Source: Bacteroidales bacterium
GTDB taxonomy: Bacteria; Bacteroidota; Bacteroidia; Bacteroidales; UBA932
Length of the DNA: 64,000 nucleotides
Assembly: GCA_017398125.1 (NCBI GenBank)
Contig: JAFQHE010000043.1
Location: 31,292 to 95,291 of the forward strand
Direction: 5' to 3'
Under the pieces are notes generated by a model that was given only the letters and a program-made list of their open reading frames with translations, searched no databases and was not told the origin of the DNA. Positions within the stretch are counted from its first letter, which is position 1, and each line of letters begins with the position of its first letter. The translations under genes and the position numbers were made by a program. Below are positions 52,451 through 60,593 of this stretch, one piece after another.

Positions 52451-54808
52451 ATGAAAATTCTTACAAGAATTAATATTATTCTTTTAATGGTTATCCTATT
52501 GCCGGTCTTTGCACCGGCAATGGTTTCCATTGATTCAAATCCCGGTTCAAAAGCGGAGGTCTCTCCGTTGGTAATTGAGCCGTCAATAACCTCTAAAACT
52601 GCTTTTGCCATTATCACCGACAGTTTGACCTATGCCAATGTCCGTTCAGGTATTGATGCATACAGGGCTGCTGTTGAGAGAGATGGACTTGGAACATATA
52701 TTGTTGCCGCCAACTGGGCAACTCCCGATGAAGTAAAGGCACAACTGGTTGCATTGTCTAAAGGCAATATTCCATTGGAGGGGGCTGTATTTGTTGGTGA
52801 CATTCCTATTGTGATGTCGCGTGATGCACAGCATATGGCATCTGCATTCACCGCGCGCCAAAGCGATGTGGTTACAGAGTCCACCGTTGCCACAGACCGC
52901 TTTTATGATGATTTTGATTTGAAGTGGGATTTTATTTGTCGGGATACAAACAATAAGTCACGTTTCTATTACACTTTACGGTTTGATTCTCCTCAGACTG
53001 TAAAGACCGACATCTATTCTGCGCGAATCCGTGCTACAGGAGAGGAAAAGTATTCCAAACTTGACAAATATTTTAAAAAGGTGGTTGCTGCCCATAATGA
53101 GAAGAATAAATTGGATAATCTCTTTATGTTCAGGGGCACCTCTTATAATTCAGAGACTTACGACGGTTGGTCAGGTGAGCAGATTGTGATGAGAGAGCAA
53201 CTTCCGTTGCTTTTCATGCCCGGCTCAACAGTCAGATTTGTAGACTTTGATACATATTATCCGGTGAAGCCTTATGTGCTTGAGTATTTGAGATATCCGG
53301 GACTTGATGTTGTTGTTGGACATCACCACGGTTCAGATACACGCCAATACCTGAATGATGACATGAAGGCACACACTGTTTCCGAGGCTATTGAACTTGT
53401 AGCCCGACAGGCACGTGCTAAAGTCTGGCGTTCAAGAGACAAGAAGGCTGCAGTAAAGAGATATGCTGCAGAGTATGGTATTCCTGAAAACTGGATTGAT
53501 ACCAGTGCCGCACAGAGTGCCTTTGACCAGGAGTATGCTCATGCAAAGGATATTCATATAGAGGAGATTTATGAATATAAGCCATCTGCCAGATTTGTGA
53601 TGTTTGATGCCTGCGACAACGGCTCCTTCCATTTGGATGACTGTATTGCAAGTGCCTATATTTTCAGTGACGGCGGTACTGTTGTTACCCAGGGCAACTC
53701 TGTTGGCAGCATTCAAGACAAACATCCCAATGCTTATATTGGACTGTTGGCTCATGGTTTGAGGGTAGGGCAGTGGTCGAGATATGCCCAGAACTTCTTG
53801 GGAGCACATATCATTGGTGATCCTACATACAGGTTTGCAAACACATCTGGAATTGATAAAGATATAAACGAATCGGTTGTTCTCAACGCTTCAGATAATG
53901 ATTTGTGGCTCTCTATCTTGTCTTTGCCATCATCTGACTCTCATTCAGCTTTTGCTGAGGGATATGATGAAAATATTTGCGGAAGTGATCTTAAAGCTTT
54001 GGCAATAAGAATGTTGTATGAAAACCAATATTCTGGTATTGATCAACTTGCTTTTGACATTTATAAAAAATCCCCATTCGGAAACGTGAGAATGGAGTGT
54101 CTGAAAGTTCTTTATAATCTCAGATCTCCATTGATTGTAAAGATGTTGGGCATGGCCAGGAACGATACTTATGAACTTGTAAGACGTTTTGCTACAGAGT
54201 ATTCAGGAACTTTGGGAGATCCTGAGCTTTTGCCTTTACTTGTAACTACAGCATTGAATGACCGGATGTCTGCACGTATAGAATTTAATGTAGTCAACAA
54301 TTTGAAATTGTATCCGAGGGAGGCAGTTGTTGCCGAACTCGACAAACAAATTGCTGAGTCTGCACATCTTCTTGCTCCCGACAAAATCAAAAATTCAATT
54401 CTTTCAGCACGCGAATGGTCAGATGATAATCTTGCCAGAATGTTTTCACTTCTTGACTCTATGCATGTGGCAGAGAGTATTGAGGGCGGGCAGAGTGGTT
54501 TTGCAGAAGTCTGTGGCGTAACTGAAAAGGATTATGATTATGCTTTGAGAATATTGACACAAATAAGGAACTCTAATTCCCATTTTGTTGTTCCTGATAT
54601 TATTGAGTTTGTTGAAAATGAATCAAAGCCATTGTCAATAAGAGTTGCTGCACTTGAAGTGCTCGCATGGTTCAACTTGTCATATAGGAGTCCTGAAATC
54701 GTAGCACTATGCAGAAGATTGCTCGATGAGTCATCTCTTCAAGTGCCTCAAAGACTCAGAGAGGAGGCGCACAGAACTTTATTGAGAATGGGTGCGTACC
54801 AGAATTAG
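52451..54808 (+). CDS. Gingipain-like (C25) caspase-fold/HEAT protein, paralogue 4
   Basis: Longest copy, 785 residues. Signal peptide, then a short Ser/Pro-rich linker before the core. C25-like features: AVFVGDIPIVMSRDAQHM, TDRFYDDFDLKWDF, IYSARIRATGEEKY, His293-Gly in HHHGSDTRQYLND, and Cys388 in DACDNGSFH, where Asp replaces the Tyr/Phe of the other copies just after the Cys. IIGDPTYRF ends the core. The HEAT-like part has two extra segments (about 490-520, and 665-700) compared with paralogue 3. It ends two bases short of the convergent ybaK-like gene region and has no visible T9SS tail. Confidence 0.78.
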   Translation: MKILTRINIILLMVILLPVFAPAMVSIDSNPGSKAEVSPLVIEPSITSKTAFAIITDSLTYANVRSGIDAYRAAVERDGLGTYIVAANWATPDEVKAQLVALSKGNIPLEGAVFVGDIPIVMSRDAQHMASAFTARQSDVVTESTVATDRFYDDFDLKWDFICRDTNNKSRFYYTLRFDSPQTVKTDIYSARIRATGEEKYSKLDKYFKKVVAAHNEKNKLDNLFMFRGTSYNSETYDGWSGEQIVMREQLPLLFMPGSTVRFVDFDTYYPVKPYVLEYLRYPGLDVVVGHHHGSDTRQYLNDDMKAHTVSEAIELVARQARAKVWRSRDKKAAVKRYAAEYGIPENWIDTSAAQSAFDQEYAHAKDIHIEEIYEYKPSARFVMFDACDNGSFHLDDCIASAYIFSDGGTVVTQGNSVGSIQDKHPNAYIGLLAHGLRVGQWSRYAQNFLGAHIIGDPTYRFANTSGIDKDINESVVLNASDNDLWLSILSLPSSDSHSAFAEGYDENICGSDLKALAIRMLYENQYSGIDQLAFDIYKKSPFGNVRMECLKVLYNLRSPLIVKMLGMARNDTYELVRRFATEYSGTLGDPELLPLLVTTALNDRMSARIEFNVVNNLKLYPREAVVAELDKQIAESAHLLAPDKIKNSILSAREWSDDNLARMFSLLDSMHVAESIEGGQSGFAEVCGVTEKDYDYALRILTQIRNSNSHFVVPDIIEFVENESKPLSIRVAALEVLAWFNLSYRSPEIVALCRRLLDESSLQVPQRLREEAHRTLLRMGAYQN

Positions 54809-54818
54809 TCAGTATCGA

Positions 54819-55301
54819 TTATTCTGCCGTAATATCGGCAATTGAAGCCCCCACAAGAGCAACCAACTCTTGTGGGGCAACTTTTATCTGCAGACCCCTT
54901 ACACCTGCGCTCACGTAAATGTAAGGAAAGTCAGTACATGTTTCGTGGAACCATGTAGGGAAAGGTTTCTTCATTCCAACAGGGCTACAACCACCTCTTA
55001 TGTAGCCTGTTACGGGTAGGAGTTCTTTCATTGGAATCATTTCTGCCTTTTTGTTTCCGCTCAATTTGGCCGCCTTCTTCAAATCAACTTCATGATTGCC
55101 GGGTATTACGCATACAAAGTGACCGTTGCGGTCTCCTTTAAGTACAAGAGTCTTGAATACCTGGTTGATATCTTCATTGAGTTCATCTGCAATATGCTGT
55201 GCTGCCAGATTGTTTTCATCTACAGTATATGGAATCAGTTCGTATGATATTTTCTTTGAGTCCAGTATTCTGGCTACATTGGTTTTGTTGATCTTTGCCA
55301 T
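54819..55301 (-). CDS. YbaK/EbsC-type aminoacyl-tRNA deacylase
   Basis: Cytoplasmic trans-editing enzyme of 160 residues, of the Cys-tRNA(Pro) deacylase (YbaK) type. Motifs are FKTLVLKGDRNGHFVCVIPG, the conserved Lys in VFKTL, and GYIRGGCSPVGMKK, typical of the YbaK subgroup. It removes misacylated Cys from tRNA(Pro). The 3' end of the gene holds the hairpin that can terminate the protease array on the other strand. The large PEP-binding gene lies upstream, 22 bases away. Confidence 0.9.
   Translation of the reverse strand: MAKINKTNVARILDSKKISYELIPYTVDENNLAAQHIADELNEDINQVFKTLVLKGDRNGHFVCVIPGNHEVDLKKAAKLSGNKKAEMIPMKELLPVTGYIRGGCSPVGMKKPFPTWFHETCTDFPYIYVSAGVRGLQIKVAPQELVALVGASIADITAE
54849..54877 (+). 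terminator. Hairpin ending the protease array, inside the ybaK-like gene
   Basis: Perfect 11-bp stem, CCCCACAAGAG (54849-54859) with CTCTTGTGGGG (54867-54877), followed by CAACTTTTAT. It lies 40 bases after the stop of paralogue 4, in the 3' coding end of the convergent gene. T-run is short. Confidence 0.5.
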
Positions 55302-55323
55302 CTCCCTGCCGTATCTCTTTATC

Positions 55324-58302
55324 CTATAACGTTACAATTCCTTTGCCCTCTTTTCCATTTATGTATATCGTTGGACTCTTCTCCAGAACTATATGCCTTA
55401 TAAATGTGCTTTCGTATTCTGCAGGCAGGTTCCCGAGTTGTTCCTCTTTGAAGAAACCGTCGCCACTGAATTCATTTACAGTCATATATCCTACGCCAAG
55501 CGAAGTGATGTTCTGGAAGAAATGTGTTCCCTGGCTCGGTTCAATCTGGAAATATTTGAGTGCAGTCTCCACTATAACTTTAGCCTCTGATATATCATTC
55601 CATTGCACAGGCACACCAAGCCAAGGGTCGCTCGAGCCCCATCTGCCAGGGCCTATCAGGATATATGATCCTCTGCGCTCCTTAATCTTCCTATTCAAAG
55701 CACTTATCTCCTTGACCATATCCTCGGTCTTTGACTTGTCAAATGAGTCGCTCTTTACATATATGAGGTCTGTAATGTTTTCTATATGTCCGGGGCCCAA
55801 TGCAAGAGGTGTATAAATCAGTGCGCTGTCAATATCTTCCTGGGTAATCTCACGTGTCTCCTTGTTCTCCTGATAATTTGTTATAGGTCTTACCTGCAAT
55901 ACATTGAAAATGGCATCCTTACCGTAAGGAACATCAAGATTTACCGCAAATTCAATCTCTACCGGACTGCGGAGCTCCTGCTCGCAGATCTCCAATAAAT
56001 CCCTGATAATCTTTGCAACAGGATATTTGTTGAACTGGAGTATGTTGGCAAAAGTAATGATCTTGTATCCGGTATCATCAAATGAGTTATGGACAATACG
56101 GTCATTATACATGTCCCACGAGGAGGCAACGTGTTTTATGTTTCTGAACCTGCTTGCCTGCGGAATTGTAAATTTCTGGATATTGATACCTTCATCAATT
56201 GAAGTCTTGAACTTCTCAGGTTCAAGGTTCAGAGCATACATTATGTTCTGCGTGTCGCGCAGGGCAAGTTTTGGGGTTGAGAGTTGAAGTATCTTTGAAG
56301 GATATTTTGGTGAAAAGCGCAAACCCTGTCCGCCTTCAACAATCAGTTTTCCCAGACCGAATGCCATATTGACGATACCGTCTTCGGGCTTTTCATCGGA
56401 GATAGGGTAGTGGTTGAGTGAGCGGGCCACACCTGAAATTGTAGGAAAATAATATCCCTGGTCTTCAGTTCCACACACACCCTGAATTACAACAGCCATC
56501 TTCTCCTCTCCGAGCATATTTGCTGTAGTATGTATATATGAACGGCTTGCTGCAAAGAATACAGACGCATATACACTCTTTATTGCCTTCTCAAGCAGCC
56601 TGAGCATCTGGTCCTTGTTTTCAGTGACCGGAATCATATATGTTGAATATATACCTGCAAATGGTTGGAAATGTGAGTCTTCAAGTTTAGAACTCGAGCG
56701 TACTGCAAGAGGTTTGTCAACAGTCTCAAGGTAGGCCCTGAGTTTTATGCTCAAATCTTCAGGCAGACGTGAACTTACAAATTCTGAAAGAAGTTCGGAG
56801 TCTGAAATCTTTGAATTTATAACATACTGGAGTCCGTTGTTCTGGATGAACCAGTCAAAATAGTCTGTGGCAATTACAAGGCTGCGGGGAATCATTACCT
56901 TCATTCCCTCATATTTTGTAAGCATATCATTCTTTTGAAGAAGACTGTTTACAAATGCAAGTCCACGCGCCTTGCCGCCTAATGAGCCCTCTCCAATCTT
57001 TGCATACCATATATATTTATTGTATGTGGCAGGATTGAACTTGGCAACAACACCTTGTCCTACAAGCATTCTGTAATCCTTGAATTTGCGGATAATGCTC
57101 TTTCTTATTTCATCAATTGAATCAAACTCCTTTGAACCAAGACTTTTAATCTCGCGTGCCAGCATAAAGAGACCGCGTGAGAAGAGCCATTTTGAAATTC
57201 TGTTTCTTGATGTATGGTAGTAGAGTACATCGTCTGGAATCTCGTTTAGAATTGCCTGCATGCTTTTGAGATCTTTCGCAACTCCAATAATTTCGCCAGT
57301 TGTCAAGTCCCTGAAGGTAAAGTCTCCAAATACAAACTCCTCCTTTATATATTCACTCAAATCGAGGAGCAATGTAACAGAATATTTTACCAAAAAACCG
57401 CATCCAAGAGCCTCAGCCTTGCTTCTTAACGACTCCTGGCTCGATTGTAGCAGGATTGGAATATAAGGGTTGTCCTCCTTTATCATCTGCGCAAGCATAA
57501 TTCCAGCTTCAAGATTCTCGGCCGAAGAGGGTTCATTCCTTCTCATTGTAAAGCCGATATCAGAAATTACACCCAGAATATTTTTCTTGTACTTTTCATA
57601 AAGTTCTGCTGCCTCCTCAAAATTTGTCGCAAGCAGAATCTTTGGTCTTGCCCTCTTTCGCATCTTCTGCTGCTGCTCATTGAGAGCCTCTTTCAAAAAT
57701 TCTGCACTCTGCTGGAGTACAAGTTTATATATGGCTGGCAGGTATGTCGAGTAGTACCTTATGGAGTCTTCTACAAGCAGAATGCACTGCACACCGGCCG
57801 TAATAATGTCGTTGTCGGCATTCATCTTGTCTTCAATAAGTTTTATGATTGCAAGAATGAGGTCGGCATTGCCGTTCCAACTGAAGATATAGTCGATTGC
57901 TGAACGGTCTTCATTTTCAATACGTTTGAATACCTCTTTCGAAAAGTGGGTAAGGAGTACAAATGGTGTCTCAATTCCTTTCTCCTTCAAGTATCCCGAC
58001 AGCTGGAAAATATTGGTGTCAGCCGTATTGAACATGCTTATAATCAAATCAAACTCGTTACCATTTAACAACAGTTCCTTTGCTTCGTCTGCAGTGGTAA
58101 CCCATGTGAATGCCGGAGGATTGCTTATATTCAAGTCTACATACTCCCTGTACAACTGGACCTCAATCTGTCCATCCTCTTCAAGCGTATATGCGTCATA
58201 ACTGCTGCATATCATAAGAACCCTTTTTATCCTCTTCTCCATAAGTATTCTGTAATTGGTCCTTTTCAAGCCAGTCAGCGGATTATATCCAATAGATTCC
58301 AT
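55324..58302 (-). CDS. Receiver-like / PEP-pyruvate-binding domain protein
   Basis: 992-residue cytoplasmic protein. Residues about 25-150 form a receiver-like fold without the phospho-acceptor (DLIISMF). Residues about 172-320 form a second one that keeps the receiver set: Glu178-Asp179, Asp248 in GVISDIGF, Ser287 and Lys306. From about 440 comes a pyruvate-phosphate-dikinase N-terminal domain (GEGSLGGKARGLAF, PLAVRSSSKLEDSHFQPFAGIYSTY, VLQVRPIT). The swivelling phospho-His and PEP-binding domains of PpsA/PPDK are missing, and a unique 150-residue end follows (SYILIGPGRWGSSDPWLG). So it is not a complete PEP synthase; a signalling or regulatory kinase is more likely. Family members are conserved in Bacteroidota; function unproven. 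Confidence 0.8.
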   Translation of the reverse strand: MESIGYNPLTGLKRTNYRILMEKRIKRVLMICSSYDAYTLEEDGQIEVQLYREYVDLNISNPPAFTWVTTADEAKELLLNGNEFDLIISMFNTADTNIFQLSGYLKEKGIETPFVLLTHFSKEVFKRIENEDRSAIDYIFSWNGNADLILAIIKLIEDKMNADNDIITAGVQCILLVEDSIRYYSTYLPAIYKLVLQQSAEFLKEALNEQQQKMRKRARPKILLATNFEEAAELYEKYKKNILGVISDIGFTMRRNEPSSAENLEAGIMLAQMIKEDNPYIPILLQSSQESLRSKAEALGCGFLVKYSVTLLLDLSEYIKEEFVFGDFTFRDLTTGEIIGVAKDLKSMQAILNEIPDDVLYYHTSRNRISKWLFSRGLFMLAREIKSLGSKEFDSIDEIRKSIIRKFKDYRMLVGQGVVAKFNPATYNKYIWYAKIGEGSLGGKARGLAFVNSLLQKNDMLTKYEGMKVMIPRSLVIATDYFDWFIQNNGLQYVINSKISDSELLSEFVSSRLPEDLSIKLRAYLETVDKPLAVRSSSKLEDSHFQPFAGIYSTYMIPVTENKDQMLRLLEKAIKSVYASVFFAASRSYIHTTANMLGEEKMAVVIQGVCGTEDQGYYFPTISGVARSLNHYPISDEKPEDGIVNMAFGLGKLIVEGGQGLRFSPKYPSKILQLSTPKLALRDTQNIMYALNLEPEKFKTSIDEGINIQKFTIPQASRFRNIKHVASSWDMYNDRIVHNSFDDTGYKIITFANILQFNKYPVAKIIRDLLEICEQELRSPVEIEFAVNLDVPYGKDAIFNVLQVRPITNYQENKETREITQEDIDSALIYTPLALGPGHIENITDLIYVKSDSFDKSKTEDMVKEISALNRKIKERRGSYILIGPGRWGSSDPWLGVPVQWNDISEAKVIVETALKYFQIEPSQGTHFFQNITSLGVGYMTVNEFSGDGFFKEEQLGNLPAEYESTFIRHIVLEKSPTIYINGKEGKGIVTL

Positions 58303-58411
58303 CTTTAGTCAAATTAAGTGCAACATATATTGAAAGATGTTCCAGAAATCTGTTGGAATTTCTAGAACAATTCTTGACTTGTAAAGTTAATATTATTTGT
58401 AAAAATGTGAC

Positions 58412-58440
58412 TTGCCCTAACCTCTTTTTTGGTATTTTTG
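58412..58440 (+). promoter_or_regulatory. Promoter of the MATE gene
   Basis: TTG (58412-58414), 18-base spacer, TATTTTTG (58433-58440), 20 bases before the ATG. Confidence 0.6.
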
Positions 58441-58460
58441 CAAAATAAAAGCGAATATTT

Positions 58461-59822
58461 ATGACTGTAAAGACGGTTATTCCAACCGAATTGGGAACAG
58501 AACGTATCCCAAAACTCTTGAGACAATATGCAATTCCTGCCATTATTGCAATGACGGCCTCCTCTCTCTACAATATGGTTGACAGCATTTTCATTGGCCA
58601 TGGTGTAGGAACTCTTGCCATAGCGGGTCTTGCACTTACCTTTCCACTGATGAATCTTGGTGCAGCCTTCGGCTCACTTGTCGGTGTTGGTGCTTCAACT
58701 TCAATTTCGGTTCTACTTGGCCAGAAGAACTATGAAATGGCACGCAATGTATTGGGTAATGTGGTTACCCTCAATACAATTATAGGTGTTGTCTATATGG
58801 TTCTTATATATCTGTTCCTCGATCCGATACTCTATTTCTTTGGAGCGAGTGACCAGACGCTTCCTTATGCCAGGGAGTATATGGAAATAATATTGCTCGG
58901 TAATGTTGTTACTCACATGTATTTGGGTCTGAATGCAGTTCAGAGGGCATCCGGCTTTCCAAAACAGGCAATGCAGGCTACAATATTTACCGTAATTATA
59001 AATACTATTCTTGACCCTATATTCATTTACCTCTTTGACTGGGGGATTAGGGGAGCCGCCATTGCAACAATAATAGCTCAGTTCCTTGCCCTTTGCTGGC
59101 TTCTCAAAATGTTTTCAAACAAGAATAATGTGGTCCATTTTGCAAAAGGAACATATAAACTTGTCAGACGTATTGTAAAGGACATCCTCTCTATTGGAGC
59201 TGCTCCGTTTTCAATGAATCTTGCAGCGTGTCTCGTGGTTATTGTAATTAACCAGGGACTTCAGAAATATGGAGGAGACCTTGCAATCGGTGCCTATGGA
59301 ATAGTAAACCGTATAGCCTTCATTTTTGTTATGATTGTGATGGGACTCAACCAGGGTATGCAGCCTATTGCAGGATACAATTTTGGAGCAAAGAAATTTG
59401 ATAGGGTGCATAAAGTGTTGATTACTACAATTATATGTGCAACATGTGTTACAACTACAGGATTCTTGATTGCTCAGTTCATACCGGATGCATTCATTCT
59501 TTTGTTTACATCAGATCCGGAACTTATAAATATCTGCAAAACAGGAACAAGGATTGTATTTGCGGTCTTTCCAATAGTCGGGTTCCAGATGGTGACAGGA
59601 AACTTTTTCCAGAGCGTTGGAATGGCTGGAAAGGCAATATTCCTCTCACTCTCCCGACAACTGATCTTCCTTCTGCCATGTCTGCTGATACTTCCTACTT
59701 TTTTGGGGGTCAATGGCGTATGGTGGAGTATGCCAATTTCAGATGCAATGTCAAGCATAATTGCATCATTCCTTTTAGTTAACCAGATAAAGAAATTTAA
59801 AGCACAGGACAATGGATTCTAA
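58461..59822 (+). CDS. MATE-family efflux transporter
   Basis: Inner-membrane multidrug/toxin exporter, 453 residues, 12 hydrophobic segments. Family motifs: IPAIIAMTASSLYNMVDSIFIGHGVG in TM1, MNLGAAFGSLVGVGAS in TM2, and the second-half equivalent NQGMQPIAGYNFGAK. It is likely driven by Na+ or H+; drug spectrum cannot be read from sequence. Its last codons overlap the start of the cytidylate-kinase-like gene by 11 bases, so translation may be coupled. Confidence 0.92.
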   Translation: MTVKTVIPTELGTERIPKLLRQYAIPAIIAMTASSLYNMVDSIFIGHGVGTLAIAGLALTFPLMNLGAAFGSLVGVGASTSISVLLGQKNYEMARNVLGNVVTLNTIIGVVYMVLIYLFLDPILYFFGASDQTLPYAREYMEIILLGNVVTHMYLGLNAVQRASGFPKQAMQATIFTVIINTILDPIFIYLFDWGIRGAAIATIIAQFLALCWLLKMFSNKNNVVHFAKGTYKLVRRIVKDILSIGAAPFSMNLAACLVVIVINQGLQKYGGDLAIGAYGIVNRIAFIFVMIVMGLNQGMQPIAGYNFGAKKFDRVHKVLITTIICATCVTTTGFLIAQFIPDAFILLFTSDPELINICKTGTRIVFAVFPIVGFQMVTGNFFQSVGMAGKAIFLSLSRQLIFLLPCLLILPTFLGVNGVWWSMPISDAMSSIIASFLLVNQIKKFKAQDNGF

Positions 59823-60462
59823 ATATTACATTACAATCGGCCGCCAGTTGGGTGCCGGTGGACTTGAAATAGCAAATAAATTGTCGGGAATATTTGGAAT
59901 TCCTATGTATGATAAAGAGTTGATTAAAATTGCTTCCAAAGAGAGCGGAATATCTCCGGAATTTTTTGAAAAGGCTGATGAGAGCCCAAGAAAGAGCAGG
60001 GGAGGACTCTTTGGTCTCTCTTTCTCAAATATGGCCTACAATAACTTTGGAGGCTCATCATCTGTGCTTGACGAGTCAGAACTCTTTAAGATTCAAAGCG
60101 AAATCATTACAGAAATTGCCTCAAAAGGTTCTGCAATATTTGTTGGACGATGTGCCGACTATATTTTGAGACAGGAGCCAAATTGCATGAGCATATTCAT
60201 TACCGCCTCTGACTCCGACAGGATTGCTCGTCTTCGCAAGAGTGTAAAGATGGATGGCTTCAAACAGTTTTCAGATGAACAACTTCTTGAGCACATGCGC
60301 AAGGAGGACAAAAAGCGTGCAGAATACTACAATTATTACACATATAAGGAGTGGGGCCACTCGTCGGCATACAATCTATGCCTCGACTCAAGTTTCTATG
60401 GCACCGACAAATGTGCCGAAATTATAGCAGGACATATCAGGGAGAGATTTTTTGGCATCTAA
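59812..60462 (+). CDS. Cytidylate kinase-like family protein
   Basis: P-loop protein of 216 residues from the cytidylate_kin2 group. The N-terminus has ITIGRQLGAGGLEIANKLS (a degenerate Walker A), then IPMYDKELIKIASKESGI, FVGRCADYILR and the lid region RKEDKKRAEYYNYYT. These proteins are not the essential Cmk (which has GPSGAGKS); their substrate is not known, but nucleotide or nucleoside phosphorylation is assumed. The gene overlaps the MATE gene and ends near a strong hairpin. Confidence 0.85.
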   Translation: MDSKYYITIGRQLGAGGLEIANKLSGIFGIPMYDKELIKIASKESGISPEFFEKADESPRKSRGGLFGLSFSNMAYNNFGGSSSVLDESELFKIQSEIITEIASKGSAIFVGRCADYILRQEPNCMSIFITASDSDRIARLRKSVKMDGFKQFSDEQLLEHMRKEDKKRAEYYNYYTYKEWGHSSAYNLCLDSSFYGTDKCAEIIAGHIRERFFGI

Positions 60463-60557
60463 TCAGATGATCTCTCCAATTGTTTTTGGAAATATTACCG
60501 CTTTTTCAATGCCTGCAGATTAGCGTGCAGCAGCAAACCTGCGCTGCTAACACTGAG

Positions 60558-60593
60558 TCAGTTGGAATGGTTGTCTACCAGCATTCCAACTGA
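60558..60593 (+). terminator. Hairpin after the cytidylate-kinase-like gene, overlapping the AGCS gene end
   Basis: Perfect 12-bp stem TCAGTTGGAATG (60558-60569) with CATTCCAACTGA (60582-60593), then TCCTTTATTT. It spans the stop codon of the convergent alanine symporter gene. Another GC-rich imperfect hairpin lies about 60520-60550. Confidence 0.6.

Noticed and set aside
45756..54808. T9SS C-terminal sorting domain on the gingipain-like proteins
   Set aside because: The C-termini are helical HEAT-like repeats; no beta-sandwich with the usual terminal Lys/Arg and Gly motifs is seen. Export to the periplasm is supported, surface secretion is not.
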